Source: Occallatibacter gabretensis (GTDB lineage Bacteria > Acidobacteriota > Terriglobia > Terriglobales > Acidobacteriaceae). Taken from it: a stretch of 64,000 bases of DNA. Both the position numbers and the translations under genes were made by a program. This document shows, piece after piece, positions 50,935-61,146 of the stretch (its first letter is position 1; each line of letters starts with the position of its first letter). Where the stretch lies: positions 62,001-126,000 of the forward strand of contig NZ_LAIJ01000007.1 in NCBI RefSeq assembly GCF_001449115.1, read 5' to 3'. Below the pieces are notes generated by a model. It was not told the origin of the DNA and did not search any database. It saw nothing but the letters and a program-made list of their open reading frames with translations.

Positions 50935-52905
50935 ATGCGAAAAATACTGTTGATGATTCTACTGGCCTCGCCTGTGTTGCTCACGGCACAGGCGCAGAAG
51001 CTGACGATCGATGATTTGCTGGGCGCAGGATCTGGCGGCGGCTACGCACGTAGCGGTGGCGAGGTGACAACACCGGATGGGAAGTACACCGTCACGCTCG
51101 ACAAAGGACAGATTGCACTCAAGCCCGCAGACGGCGGAGCAGAGAAGCTGCTGACGTCATCGCCTGAACCCAAGTCCGAGCTTGTACTCGCGCCGGATGG
51201 CCTGCATGCGGCCTACATAAGCAAAGGCCAGGTGTGGTCGGTCGCCCTCGATGGAGGCGATCCTGTTCAACTGACTCACGACCCGGCAGGCCCGGGCGAC
51301 CCGCGCGGCGCCACGGACCATCATCCGCAGTGGAATCCCAAGGGGAAGTGGATTCTCTATGAGTCCGGTCAGAAGGGGTTCAATGAACTCTATGTCGTGA
51401 GCGAAAACGGCAAGACACTCAACCTGCTGGCCGCGACGGAGATTTATCACGGCGCCGATTTGATTGCGAGTTCCGCGCCGGATCGCGGCGACGCGGTCTC
51501 TTCCGACCGCTTCGATCCGCGGCCGCTCTGGGCTCCGGATGGAACACGTGTCTCGTATACGGAGCGCTCGCGCGAGTTTTTCTCAGGCAAGCTCAAGGTG
51601 CTTCCATTCAATCAGAACACTGGAAGCGCAGCGGGTCCAGCGATTGATGTGTATGTGGCAAAGAATGATCCCGGCGGCGCGTGGGCTATCAACACAGCTG
51701 CATGGTCGCCGGACAGCCGCACGCTCGCCGTCGTTCTGCAGGAAACGCATTGGGACAAGATCTGGATCATCCCCGCGACTGGCGGAAAGCCAACGCAACT
51801 GACCTTCGGAACCGGGGAGGATGAAGAGCCAGTGTACTCGCCCGATGGCAAGTGGATCGCATTCGAGTCCAACCGCGGTATCGCGGAAGAGCGGCATATC
51901 TGGGCGGTTCCAGCATCCGGCGGCGAAGCCCATCGGATCACGAATCTGAAAGGTTTTGAAAGCGGGCTGCGCTGGACCGCTGACAGCAACTCAATTCACT
52001 TCCAGTGGCGATCCACACTCGGCGCATCGGCAACGTACATTGCCGCCGTCTCAGGCAAAGGCGAACCGCAGCTGCAGGGCTCAGTCCGTCCTTCCCGCTT
52101 TGAAGAACTCGGCATTGTGCCTGAGGTTGTGCACTACAACAGCAAGGATGGCCTCCCGTTGGCCGGGATTCTCTACAAGCCGATAGGCTATCAAGCGGGC
52201 AAACACTATCCGGCTGTGATTCTTGCGCACGGCGGCCCGGAAGGCCAGGTAACTTTGAGCATTGCACCGTGGTCCATCTTTCTTGCGGACCAGGGTTACG
52301 TAGTGCTTGAGCCGAATTTTCGCGGCGGCACCGGCTATGGCGAGCGATTCCGCAACGCGAATGTCGAGGACTCCGGCGGCGGCGAGATTGATGACATTGC
52401 CGCATCCGTAAAGTACCTGGTGGATGCGGGCCTGGCAGATCCGAAGCGTGTCGGGATCTCCGGCGGCAGCCATGGAGGCACTGTAGTAGCCAACGCGGTG
52501 GCAAAACTGCCGGACACCTTTGCTGTGGGCATTGAGAAGTTCGGCGTTGTCGATCGCGCGCTCTTCCTGCGCTATACCAATCGCAACTCCGCGATTCGCT
52601 GGGAGACCAAGATGGGCGGACCTCCAGAGAAGAAACCTGCTGTCTATCGCAAGGCAAACATTCTTCCAGATGTCGCCGATATCAAAACCCCGCTCCTGAT
52701 TCTTCACGGTGAAGAAGATCCGCAGGTGCCTCCGCAGGAGTCGCAGGAGCTTGCCGCAGCGCTTAAACAGAAGGGAAAAATCTATACCTACATCACATAT
52801 CCAGGCGAAGGCCACGGCTTCCAGCAGCGCGAACACAGGCGCGATGCGTTTGAAAAGGAACTTGCGTACCTGAACAAATATCTGCAACCGGAATCGGCGC
52901 AATGA
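50935..52905 (+). CDS. Exported S9 prolyl-oligopeptidase family peptidase
   Basis: A 656-residue secreted/periplasmic serine peptidase: a signal peptide (LLMILLASPVLLTAQAQ), a beta-propeller (about 30-380, WD40-like blades such as PVYSPDGKWIAFESNRG) and a C-terminal alpha/beta hydrolase (about 400-650). The catalytic triad is S near 513 (GISGGSHGG), D near 596 (HGEEDPQVP) and H near 626 (GEGHGF). It is coupled to the upstream receptor gene by 53 bases. Likely role: cleavage of oligopeptides taken up by that receptor. Confidence 0.9.
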   Translation: MRKILLMILLASPVLLTAQAQKLTIDDLLGAGSGGGYARSGGEVTTPDGKYTVTLDKGQIALKPADGGAEKLLTSSPEPKSELVLAPDGLHAAYISKGQVWSVALDGGDPVQLTHDPAGPGDPRGATDHHPQWNPKGKWILYESGQKGFNELYVVSENGKTLNLLAATEIYHGADLIASSAPDRGDAVSSDRFDPRPLWAPDGTRVSYTERSREFFSGKLKVLPFNQNTGSAAGPAIDVYVAKNDPGGAWAINTAAWSPDSRTLAVVLQETHWDKIWIIPATGGKPTQLTFGTGEDEEPVYSPDGKWIAFESNRGIAEERHIWAVPASGGEAHRITNLKGFESGLRWTADSNSIHFQWRSTLGASATYIAAVSGKGEPQLQGSVRPSRFEELGIVPEVVHYNSKDGLPLAGILYKPIGYQAGKHYPAVILAHGGPEGQVTLSIAPWSIFLADQGYVVLEPNFRGGTGYGERFRNANVEDSGGGEIDDIAASVKYLVDAGLADPKRVGISGGSHGGTVVANAVAKLPDTFAVGIEKFGVVDRALFLRYTNRNSAIRWETKMGGPPEKKPAVYRKANILPDVADIKTPLLILHGEEDPQVPPQESQELAAALKQKGKIYTYITYPGEGHGFQQREHRRDAFEKELAYLNKYLQPESAQ

Positions 52906-52911
52906 CACGGC

Positions 52912-52950
52912 GCATGGACCACGATCGAGTGATTCGAACGTGGTCCATGC
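52912..52950 (+). terminator. Strong hairpin after the S9 peptidase gene
   Basis: A perfect 12-bp stem GCATGGACCACG/CGTGGTCCATGC with a 15-base loop. No U-tract follows, but the position suits transcription end or mRNA stabilisation. Confidence 0.6.
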
Positions 52951-53085
52951 CTAACGATAGAGAATGAATTTTCGCCGCGAGGCGAGCCCACCCTTCCGCT
53001 CCGTGCTCATGTGGAAGAGCTTGAGCCGTCCAGATCACATCCGAATGCAATAAGCAAAGAAACGGCGAATACGCTAGAATTTGCT

Positions 53086-56000
53086 ATGCAGATTTCGGCA
53101 GAACTGTCGTGGGCTCACCCGGTCACGGCCGAATGGTTCATCCGCAAATTCGGCTCGCCTACAGAGCCGCAGATTGAGGGTTGGCCGAGCATCCTGGCGG
53201 GCAACCCTACACTCATATCCGCGCCCACAGGATCAGGGAAGACTCTCACCGCGTTCCTGGTCTGCATCGACCGCTTGCTTCGTCAGTCCATTGAAGGATC
53301 TCTTCGGCCTGTCACGCAGGTGGTTTATATCTCTCCGCTCAAGGCACTCTCGAACGATATACAAAAAAACCTTGACGGCCCGCTCGCTGAAATCCAGCAG
53401 CTGGCACTTGAGCGGGGCTATCTCTCCGCTGAAATTCGCACAGCCGTGCGCACCGGCGACACTCTGCCACGTGAGCGTGCCGCAATGCTGCGCCATCCGC
53501 CGCACATCCTTGTCACCACCCCTGAATCTCTTTACATTTTGCTCACTGCCGCGAAAAGCCGGCAGCGTCTCCGCTACGTACAAACAGTAATCGTCGATGA
53601 GATTCACGCGCTCGCAGACGACAAACGTGGGTCGCATCTCTCCCTATCGCTGGAGCGGCTCGATGCGCTTGTCTGCGGAGAAAACCGGCTTTCGGGCGAT
53701 GTTTGCTTGAATGGCCTGATCGCTCCGCCGCAACGCATTGGTTTGTCCGCCACACAAAACCCGATTCAACTTATAGCCAATTATCTATGCGGCTCAGATG
53801 AAAATCGGACGCCGGCAACCATCGTGCAAGTGGGCCAACGAAGAAAATTCGACATCGCTATTGAGATACCTTCTGATCCGTTGACCGCTGTTGCCTCCAC
53901 AGCCATGTGGGAAGAGATTTTCGATAAGCTCGCCGCTCATACACAAAACCATCGCTCAACACTGGTATTTGTTAACACGCGCAAACTGGTGGAGAAAGTT
54001 GCGTACGCTTTAGCCGAGCGGCTTGGGGTAGATGATGTTGCCGCGCATCACGGTTCCCTTTCGCGCGCGTTGCGCCTCGATGCAGAGCAGCGATTGAAGA
54101 ATGGCGTAATCAAAATACTTGTTGCTACTGCATCGCTGGAGCTCGGCATCGACATTGGCAATGTTGATCTTGTATGCCAAATCTCCAGCGCTCGCGCCGT
54201 CGCTGTGGCGATGCAGCGCGTCGGCCGAGCCGGTCACTGGCGTGGCGCCATCCCCAAGGGTCGCCTTTTTGCCACCACCCGTGATGATCTTTTAGAGCAG
54301 GCCGCGCTGGTGCAAAAAATGCGCGCCGGGCAGCTCGATGTCCTTGAGATCCCACCCCAGCCCATCGATGTGCTCATGCAGCAAATCGTCGCTGCATGCG
54401 GTGCGGAATCCTGGGAGATCGGAGCCCTCTATCGCGTCTTCCGCCGCTCCTGGTCGTATCGCAATCTCTCCCGCGAAGAATTCCAACAACTTATCGAAAT
54501 CCTCAGTAACGGTATTCAGTCCAGCCGCGGCCGATACGGTGCTTACCTCATGCAGGATGGAGTCAACGGTCACGTCCACGCCCGCCGCGGGGCGCGCATG
54601 GTAGCCATTGCCAACGGCGGAGCCATCCCCGATAGCGCGCTCTATCAGGTCATCCTTCAACCCGATGATATTCAGATCGCCACTCTGGATGAACACTTTG
54701 CCGTAGACTCCTCACCGGGCGATGTCATTCTTCTCGGCAATACAAGCTGGCGTATCCAGAGGATTGAGTCCGCAGGCCGAGTCCTCGTCGAAGACGCGCA
54801 CGGCGCATCACCCACCGTGCCCTTCTGGAATGGCGAAGCCCCGCAGCGCAGTGACATTTTGTCTGATGGCGTAAGCGAGCTTCGAGGACAAATTTCTGAG
54901 CGCACCACCAGCATCACTCCTGAAACTCTTTCGCTTGCCCAGCCACATGTCACCGACACGGCACAGTGGTTAATGGAAGAGACGAGTATCTGTGCATCCG
55001 CAGCTTTGCAGCTCATTCAATATATTGTCTCGGGACGTGCCGTACTTGGAGCAGTTCCCACCAAAAAGACAATCATCGCCGAGAGATTCTTCGATGAGGG
55101 CGGCGGTCAGCAACTCATTCTCCATGCGCCCTTTGGGGGCCGCATCAACAAGGCATGGGGTCTGTCGCTGCGCAAGCGCTTCTGTCGCGGCTTTAACTTC
55201 GAGCTTCAAGCCGCAGCCACGGACAATGGCATTAACATTTCTCTTGCGGAGCAGCACAGCTTTCCGCTTCTCGATGTCTTTCAATTCCTTACAGAGCGCA
55301 CTGCAAAAGAGCTTCTCGAACAGGCCTCCATTGCTTCCCCCATCTTTAAAGCGCGCTGGCGCTGGGCGGCTGGCCGCAGCCTGCAGCTTTTGCGCTTCGC
55401 AAAGGGCAAGCGCATTGCTCCCCAGATTCAGCGAACCCGCTCAGACGACCTTATGGCGAGCGTCTTTCCCCAGGCAGCGGCTTGCTTTGAAACTCTCGTC
55501 GGAGACATCCAGATTCCAGACCATCCTCTTGTCCGCGAGGTCATGCAAGATGTCCTGCAAGAGGCCATGAATCTTGAAGGTCTACAGGAAGTCCTCCGCG
55601 GTATTCAGTCTGGTGCGATTCGCTGCGTTGCCGTCGACACACCGGTTCCATCGGTATTTGCCCATGAGCTCATCAATGCCAATGTTTACCACTTCCTTGA
55701 CGATGCAGGCCTGGAGGAGCGTCGGGCGCGCGCTGTGTCACTTCGCGGGTCCATTCCTCCCAGCGTCCTTGAGCAGGCCGGCAGGCTCGACCCAAATGCC
55801 ATTGCAACTGTCTGCGAACAATGCTGGCCTGATCTGCGCAGTGAGCACGAGCTGCATGATCTTCTGCTGAATGTTGTAGCCTTCCCGTTGACTAAGCTTA
55901 GGTCACAGACAGCACCTGCCTGGACGCAATGGTACGAAATGCTGGAGCACACTGGACGAGCCTCTACGGTCAATCTCAGTAATAACGCTTGCTGGGTTGC

Positions 56001-57525
56001 CACCGAACGCATGGAGTCCGCTACCGCTCTGCATTCAGGTGCTCCCACCTCCCAAGCCGTTTTGCAAGCTACGGATCCCCTCGTCCGTGGTTGGCTCCAG
56101 ATTTTGGGGCCAGTAACAGCCAACGAGCTCGCGAGCCTATTTGGAATCGAAGCCTCGGCAATCCAACAGGTCTTCATTGCCATGGAAACACAGGGCTTGC
56201 TCATGCAAGGGGCTTTCAAATACCCCGTCGCCGTGGAAACCCACGATATCGAATGGTGTGAACGCCGCATCTTGCAAAGAATTCATCAGCTCACCCGTAA
56301 CACTTTGCGTAAACAGATTGAAGCAGTCACACCGCCAATGTTCATGCGTTGGCTGCTTGCCTGGCACCACCTTACGCCGCAAAGCACACTCACCGGCGAA
56401 CAAGGTCTCTTTCAAGCCCTTTCTCAACTTGAAGGCTTTGAAGCTCCGGCAATCGAATGGGAACGCACCATTCTGCCTGCGCGCATTGCCAACTACGATC
56501 CCGCGTGGCTCGACCAGCTTTGTCTCTCCGGTTCGGTAGGCTGGGGCCGCGTCTCGCCACACGCAGCCTGGTCCGGTGGCAGCGAATCTGCCCCCGTGCG
56601 CGTCATTCCGTCCAATGCTGCACCCATTACCTTTTATCTTCGAGACTCCGCGGAGTGGCTGCCCTATGCTCTCGCAGAGCAAAGCGTGGAAGAGTCAAGA
56701 TTGCAGAAAGCATTGAGCGCCGCTGCGCTCGAAATCAGGTCCTATCTGCAGCAAAGGGGCGCATGTTTCGCTGAAGACATCGAACGCTCGCTCGGTTTAA
56801 GCCGTATCGTAACGCTTGAAGGACTGTGGGAGTTGGCGGCCGCGGGACTCGCTGCCGCAGATGGGTTCGATCAACTTCGCGCGATGATTGATCCGGAGCG
56901 TAAATCGGCAATGCGCCATGGATATCGCAAGATGCGTAGCACTGCGGGACGCTGGTCTCTTTTTCATCGGGAATTGCATGACCGTTCGAGCGAAATCGGA
57001 CAAGTTCGGCATCGCGATCTGGCTCTCGAATCTGCTGCGCACACATTGCTTGCGCGATATGGCATCGTTTTTCGCGACCTTCTTGTGCGCGAATCAAATT
57101 TGCCTAAATGGCGTGATCTTGTTGGCATGTTACGGCGTCTTGAGGACCGTGGCGTCGTTCGAGGCGGACGATTTGTCAACGGGTTTAGTGGTGAGCAGTT
57201 CGCCCTCCCGGAGGCTCTCGAAAGTTTGCGAGCATCGCGGCAGATTCACTCTGACGAAGTGATCACACTCGCCGCCGCTGATCCGATGAATCTCGTCGGC
57301 ATTCTGTCGGCAGGAAATCGCGTCGCCTCAATCCCCGGACGATCAGCTCAATATCAAAATGGCTTAGTCGTGGGAGAACCAGAAGAAACGCAATCTCCGC
57401 TTAACCGGCGGCAACGCCCGCGACAGATCATAGACGAGGCATACAGGCGTATCCCGATGAGCAAAACCGCCACGAAGAACAGTTCCATGCCTCTCTTCGA
57501 TAATTGGGAAAGCATCAAAGCCTAG
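53086..57525 (+). CDS. lhr: Long ATP-dependent helicase, Lhr family
   Basis: A superfamily 2 DNA helicase of 1479 residues. Helicase motifs: Walker A SAPTGSGKT (about 45-53), ISPLKALSNDI (Ia), DEIH box VDEIHAL (about 170-176), GLSATQN (III), SLELGIDIGNVDLVCQ and QRVGRAGHW (VI). The Lhr-core winged-helix and beta-barrel region follows, then an extra C-terminal half of about 600 residues found in full-length Lhr. Lhr acts in DNA repair. The ATG at 53086 matches the family start; an in-frame GTG at 53011 is possible. Confidence 0.92.
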   Translation: MQISAELSWAHPVTAEWFIRKFGSPTEPQIEGWPSILAGNPTLISAPTGSGKTLTAFLVCIDRLLRQSIEGSLRPVTQVVYISPLKALSNDIQKNLDGPLAEIQQLALERGYLSAEIRTAVRTGDTLPRERAAMLRHPPHILVTTPESLYILLTAAKSRQRLRYVQTVIVDEIHALADDKRGSHLSLSLERLDALVCGENRLSGDVCLNGLIAPPQRIGLSATQNPIQLIANYLCGSDENRTPATIVQVGQRRKFDIAIEIPSDPLTAVASTAMWEEIFDKLAAHTQNHRSTLVFVNTRKLVEKVAYALAERLGVDDVAAHHGSLSRALRLDAEQRLKNGVIKILVATASLELGIDIGNVDLVCQISSARAVAVAMQRVGRAGHWRGAIPKGRLFATTRDDLLEQAALVQKMRAGQLDVLEIPPQPIDVLMQQIVAACGAESWEIGALYRVFRRSWSYRNLSREEFQQLIEILSNGIQSSRGRYGAYLMQDGVNGHVHARRGARMVAIANGGAIPDSALYQVILQPDDIQIATLDEHFAVDSSPGDVILLGNTSWRIQRIESAGRVLVEDAHGASPTVPFWNGEAPQRSDILSDGVSELRGQISERTTSITPETLSLAQPHVTDTAQWLMEETSICASAALQLIQYIVSGRAVLGAVPTKKTIIAERFFDEGGGQQLILHAPFGGRINKAWGLSLRKRFCRGFNFELQAAATDNGINISLAEQHSFPLLDVFQFLTERTAKELLEQASIASPIFKARWRWAAGRSLQLLRFAKGKRIAPQIQRTRSDDLMASVFPQAAACFETLVGDIQIPDHPLVREVMQDVLQEAMNLEGLQEVLRGIQSGAIRCVAVDTPVPSVFAHELINANVYHFLDDAGLEERRARAVSLRGSIPPSVLEQAGRLDPNAIATVCEQCWPDLRSEHELHDLLLNVVAFPLTKLRSQTAPAWTQWYEMLEHTGRASTVNLSNNACWVATERMESATALHSGAPTSQAVLQATDPLVRGWLQILGPVTANELASLFGIEASAIQQVFIAMETQGLLMQGAFKYPVAVETHDIEWCERRILQRIHQLTRNTLRKQIEAVTPPMFMRWLLAWHHLTPQSTLTGEQGLFQALSQLEGFEAPAIEWERTILPARIANYDPAWLDQLCLSGSVGWGRVSPHAAWSGGSESAPVRVIPSNAAPITFYLRDSAEWLPYALAEQSVEESRLQKALSAAALEIRSYLQQRGACFAEDIERSLGLSRIVTLEGLWELAAAGLAAADGFDQLRAMIDPERKSAMRHGYRKMRSTAGRWSLFHRELHDRSSEIGQVRHRDLALESAAHTLLARYGIVFRDLLVRESNLPKWRDLVGMLRRLEDRGVVRGGRFVNGFSGEQFALPEALESLRASRQIHSDEVITLAAADPMNLVGILSAGNRVASIPGRSAQYQNGLVVGEPEETQSPLNRRQRPRQIIDEAYRRIPMSKTATKNSSMPLFDNWESIKA

Positions 57526-57599
57526 CGGTAGATGGCGCGATGACAACCATCAGCGAACTCACTGAACGCATTGAACATTCCCTGCTTTAGAACGCCAGA

Positions 57600-59438
57600 T
57601 TATCGCGAGGTGCGCGTGTTCGATCTTTTCGCTGTTTTGTGGTGAACATTTCGATGGGCGCGTTTGCGGATTTTGACGCCATCGGATTCAAGGTCGAACG
57701 CGGCATTGACCAGGGCTATATGGCTAAAGGCCTGAGGAAAATTTCCAACCATGCGGTTTTGCTCAAGGTCAAATTCCTCGCTAAGCAGTCCCACGTCATT
57801 ACATAGGGCAAGCAGCCTTTCGAAGAGTTTTTTGGCATCGCGCTTTCGTCCGATGGCCTTAAGAGCAGAGACCATCCAGAAGCTACACGCAAAGAAAACG
57901 CCTTCACCCGGAGGCAAGCCGTCCTGGACCTTCGCGGTGTCGTAGCGCAGAACAAAACCGTGCGGCATCAACTCACGCTCGATGGCCGTTACCGTGCCTT
58001 TCACACGCGGATCGTGACCGGGTAAAAAGCCCACGGCGGGCATGAGGAGAAGCGCAGCATCGAGGTCTTCGGAACCATAGGCCCGTGTGAAGCTGTTCTT
58101 GCCATGATGGAATGCATGTTTGCAAATTTCCGCATGAATGGCGTCGCGTATCGTCTTCCATGTTTCAATCGGCGCATCGTAACCGAACTGCTCAGCTAAC
58201 ATCACTGCGCGGTCGAAAGCGACCCACGCCATCATTTTTGAGTGAGTGAACTGCTGAGGGCCGCCCCGTGTCTCCCAGATGCCCTCATCGGGTTCCTGCC
58301 AGATCGCTTCCAGACGCTTGAGCAGCAGACTCAGCACGCGGAAATCGCTCTGGTCATGACGGCGCATCCTGTGATGAGCGTGGAAGAAAGAGTCCAGCAC
58401 CTCACCATAAATATCAAGCTGCATCTGCCCGGAAGCAGCATTCCCAACCCGTACGGGGCGGGAGTTTTCATAACCGGCAAGCCAGGGAATTTCACTCTCG
58501 ATGAGCTGCTGCTCGCCACGCAGCCCATACATAATCTGTGCCTGGTCAGGGCTTCCCGCAAGTGCACGAAACAGCCAGTCGTTCCATGCTTCCGCTTCGT
58601 GATAGAACCCGCCATTCATGAGCGCAAGCAGCGTGAACGTCGAGTCACGCAGCCAGCAGTAACGGTAATCCCAATTGCGTACGCTCCCAATTTGCTCGGG
58701 CAGCGAGGTCGTGGGTGCGGCCACGATGCCGCCTGTGGGGCGGAAGGTAAGGGCTTTGAGCGTGATTAGCGACCGTTCAACTGCTGTGCGGTATTTTCCC
58801 TCATATTTGAGACGGCGAGTCCAATTGCGCCAGATGCGCACGGTATCGTTGAATGCGCCTTCCCAATTAACCTGCGCCGGGTCATCCTCCCACGAGTTGC
58901 CATAGGTAAGGGTGAACCAGACGCGCTCTCCCTTTCGCACTGTGAAATCAGCGACGGTTTTGAGCCCTTCGCCAAGTACAGGAACGGAGGCGTGCAGCAT
59001 AGCAAGACTGGGGCCGGCCACGGCACGAATGCCATCGGGAATGCTTGTAACCCATGGGACTACGCGACCGAACTCGAACCGTAGGGCCAATCCCATGCGC
59101 ATGGGCACACTGCCACGAACACCTTCGATAATGCGGATAACATCGGAATGATGACCGCGAGGAGGCATGAAGTCGATCAGCCGAACTGCGCCGCATGCGT
59201 GATTGTAGGTAGTTTCAAGAATGAGCGTGTGTTCGCGGTAGCGACGAGAAGAACTCCACTCCCCTTCCAAAGGAGCGATCTTCCAGTTGCCATTCTCTGG
59301 CGTACCAAGGAGTGCTGCGAAGCAGGCATTCGAGGAAAAATCGGGCCAGCACAGCCAATCAATCGAACCATTACGGTCCACTAAAGCTGCCGCTTCCATG
59401 TCGCCTATAAGTGCGTAGTCTTCGATTTTTGAGGCCAT
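57600..59438 (-). CDS. GH15-family glucoamylase/trehalase-like hydrolase
   Basis: A 612-residue cytosolic enzyme. The N-terminal part (1-240) is the beta-sandwich of bacterial GH15 (KIEDYALIGDMEAAALVDRNGSIDWLCWP). The (alpha/alpha)6 barrel follows, with RNWDYRYCWLRDSTFTLLAL and GIWETRGGPQQFTHSKMMAWV, the latter carrying the general acid Glu. Such enzymes cleave trehalose or malto-oligosaccharides. GGAG stands before the ATG at 59438. The next gene is 43 bases upstream on the same strand. Confidence 0.92.
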   Translation of the reverse strand: MASKIEDYALIGDMEAAALVDRNGSIDWLCWPDFSSNACFAALLGTPENGNWKIAPLEGEWSSSRRYREHTLILETTYNHACGAVRLIDFMPPRGHHSDVIRIIEGVRGSVPMRMGLALRFEFGRVVPWVTSIPDGIRAVAGPSLAMLHASVPVLGEGLKTVADFTVRKGERVWFTLTYGNSWEDDPAQVNWEGAFNDTVRIWRNWTRRLKYEGKYRTAVERSLITLKALTFRPTGGIVAAPTTSLPEQIGSVRNWDYRYCWLRDSTFTLLALMNGGFYHEAEAWNDWLFRALAGSPDQAQIMYGLRGEQQLIESEIPWLAGYENSRPVRVGNAASGQMQLDIYGEVLDSFFHAHHRMRRHDQSDFRVLSLLLKRLEAIWQEPDEGIWETRGGPQQFTHSKMMAWVAFDRAVMLAEQFGYDAPIETWKTIRDAIHAEICKHAFHHGKNSFTRAYGSEDLDAALLLMPAVGFLPGHDPRVKGTVTAIERELMPHGFVLRYDTAKVQDGLPPGEGVFFACSFWMVSALKAIGRKRDAKKLFERLLALCNDVGLLSEEFDLEQNRMVGNFPQAFSHIALVNAAFDLESDGVKIRKRAHRNVHHKTAKRSNTRTSR

Positions 59439-59481
59439 GCATCTCCAATGGATGGATGTTCCGGAAAGTTCTGATCGCTAT

Positions 59482-60255
59482 TCATTGTTCGTGATAGTTA
59501 CGGATCAGTCCGCCATCTACGGTGTAAGTTGCACCATTGACGTAGGCAGCTTCATCCGAAGCAAGAAAAGCAACCACGGCGGCAACATCTTCCGTGGTGC
59601 CGAGGCGGCCAAGCGGAATGTTCTTCAGAAGCGCATCGAGCTTAGGCTTATCTTCCAGCAGCGTCTTGTTGATGGGGGTAACAATAGCGCCCGGAGCTAC
59701 GTTATTAATGGTGAATCCAAGGGGTGCTAGTTCGACTGCAAGATTGCGCATGAGCATGCGGAGCCCGCCTTTACTGCAGCAATAGGTGGAGAACCCAGGA
59801 AACGCCATGTCTTCATGCACGGAGCTGATGTTGATAATGCGGCCTCCCCGGTATTGGACATCAATCAACCTTTGAACGAATCTTTGAGTCAGAAAAAAAG
59901 GGCCGCGGAGATTTACGGCCAGCACCTTGTCGTATTCCTCTTCAGCCGTTTCCCAGAAGTTCGATTTGTGCTCCATGCCGGCGTTGTTGACCAGAATGTT
60001 GGCCGAACCAAACCTGCTCCATGCGGTATCAATGAGCTTGTCGACATCAGCGCGTTGAGTAATATCGGCCTGGACAATTTCTGCATCGCCGCCAGATTCG
60101 CAAATGGCGCGTTTTGTCTCTTGGGCTCCTTCTGCGCTACCCACGTAGTCGATGACCACGCGGGCACCTTCGCTACCGAGCCGTTTTGCGATTGCCTGCC
60201 CGATGCCGCTTCCAGCGCCCGTGATAATGGCGATTTTTCCCTCAAGACGCCTCAT
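59482..60255 (-). CDS. Short-chain dehydrogenase (glucose 1-dehydrogenase-like)
   Basis: A 257-residue SDR: nucleotide motif TGAGSGIGQAIAKRL, NNAG motif (ILVNNAGMEH), catalytic Ser in NISSVHED and Tyr/Lys in STYCCSKGG, and the C-terminal YVNGATYTVDGG. The 43-base gap to the GH15 gene suggests an operon, in which glucose released by the hydrolase could be oxidised to gluconolactone. That coupling is inference. Confidence 0.9.
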   Translation of the reverse strand: MRRLEGKIAIITGAGSGIGQAIAKRLGSEGARVVIDYVGSAEGAQETKRAICESGGDAEIVQADITQRADVDKLIDTAWSRFGSANILVNNAGMEHKSNFWETAEEEYDKVLAVNLRGPFFLTQRFVQRLIDVQYRGGRIINISSVHEDMAFPGFSTYCCSKGGLRMLMRNLAVELAPLGFTINNVAPGAIVTPINKTLLEDKPKLDALLKNIPLGRLGTTEDVAAVVAFLASDEAAYVNGATYTVDGGLIRNYHEQ

Positions 60256-60327
60256 AGTTAGTCAGCCTTTCAGAGTTGAAAGCATTCGAGCAAGAAACGT
60301 GGACGACGATTCACGCATGTTATCTGG

Positions 60328-60972
60328 CTAATCGCATGTTACCTGAGTGAAATTCAAGCCCAGCAGGAGTTTGGTGACGGTGACGCATGCATTCTGGTGA
60401 GCGGAGGCGAGGATGCCGCCTGCAAGTGCGGACTGGCGAAGGTTTTCAGCAGCTTTCTCACGAACTTCGCCCTCTAGGCTCGGATCGACAGGAACAAGGA
60501 GGCCTGTCTGGCGCTCGTAAACATGGGTTCGAGCATTGTCCAAGGCGACAGTGAAGAGTTGTGCCGGCGGCAGATGGACGTGGATGGTGCGAGCGTCAAC
60601 ATGAACATCCTGGGAATTGAGCTGAGTGAGGTCAACCCCGGCAATGGCCTCACCATGTACTTCAAGCAGGATGCGGTCACCCGTGAGGACTGGAGGAAGA
60701 ATGCGGCCTTCCCGGTCGCCGCTTACCATCTTGTCCATGGAGTAGGAAACGGACTCGAGCCGAGCGAGCCTTCGGATTTGCATGACCACCGTGGGCTGTG
60801 AAGTGTCGATGCGCGTCATGCGCGCGGAGACGGCGGTTGCGAGCCGATCCCAAATGCCGACCCTGGCGGTGTGGAGGAAGACGACGAGAAGTAAGATGCC
60901 TGCCAACACACCGATGATCCCTGATAAGGCGGCAATAGTAACGGTGCGCGTGCGGCGGCCGGGTTCAGTCAT
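60328..60972 (-). CDS. DUF4230 membrane-anchored protein
   Basis: A 214-residue protein: one N-terminal membrane helix (TVTIAALSGIIGVLAGILLLV), then the DUF4230 core (DTSQPTVVMQIRRLARLESV, GDRILLEVHGEAIAGVDLTQ, VHVHLPPAQLF, HVYERQTGLLVPVD). Function unknown; the domain is expected in the periplasm. The ATG at 60972 is chosen over a GTG 9 bases upstream; neither has a clear ribosome site. Confidence 0.8.
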   Translation of the reverse strand: MTEPGRRTRTVTIAALSGIIGVLAGILLLVVFLHTARVGIWDRLATAVSARMTRIDTSQPTVVMQIRRLARLESVSYSMDKMVSGDREGRILPPVLTGDRILLEVHGEAIAGVDLTQLNSQDVHVDARTIHVHLPPAQLFTVALDNARTHVYERQTGLLVPVDPSLEGEVREKAAENLRQSALAGGILASAHQNACVTVTKLLLGLNFTQVTCD

Positions 60973-61146
60973 TACGGGCACGATGAGTTAGATGCACGAT
61001 ATGAGCCTGAAGCTGACCGATACAAGAACAAGCCTGGTAGCTGTTAGCCGGAAAAAAGGCTTCAAATGCTCGAAATAATGTCTCCGGACTCTGAAAGCAA
61101 CCGATACCGCGATCGAGAATCTCAATCTTATTAGGGAGTTTTCTCA

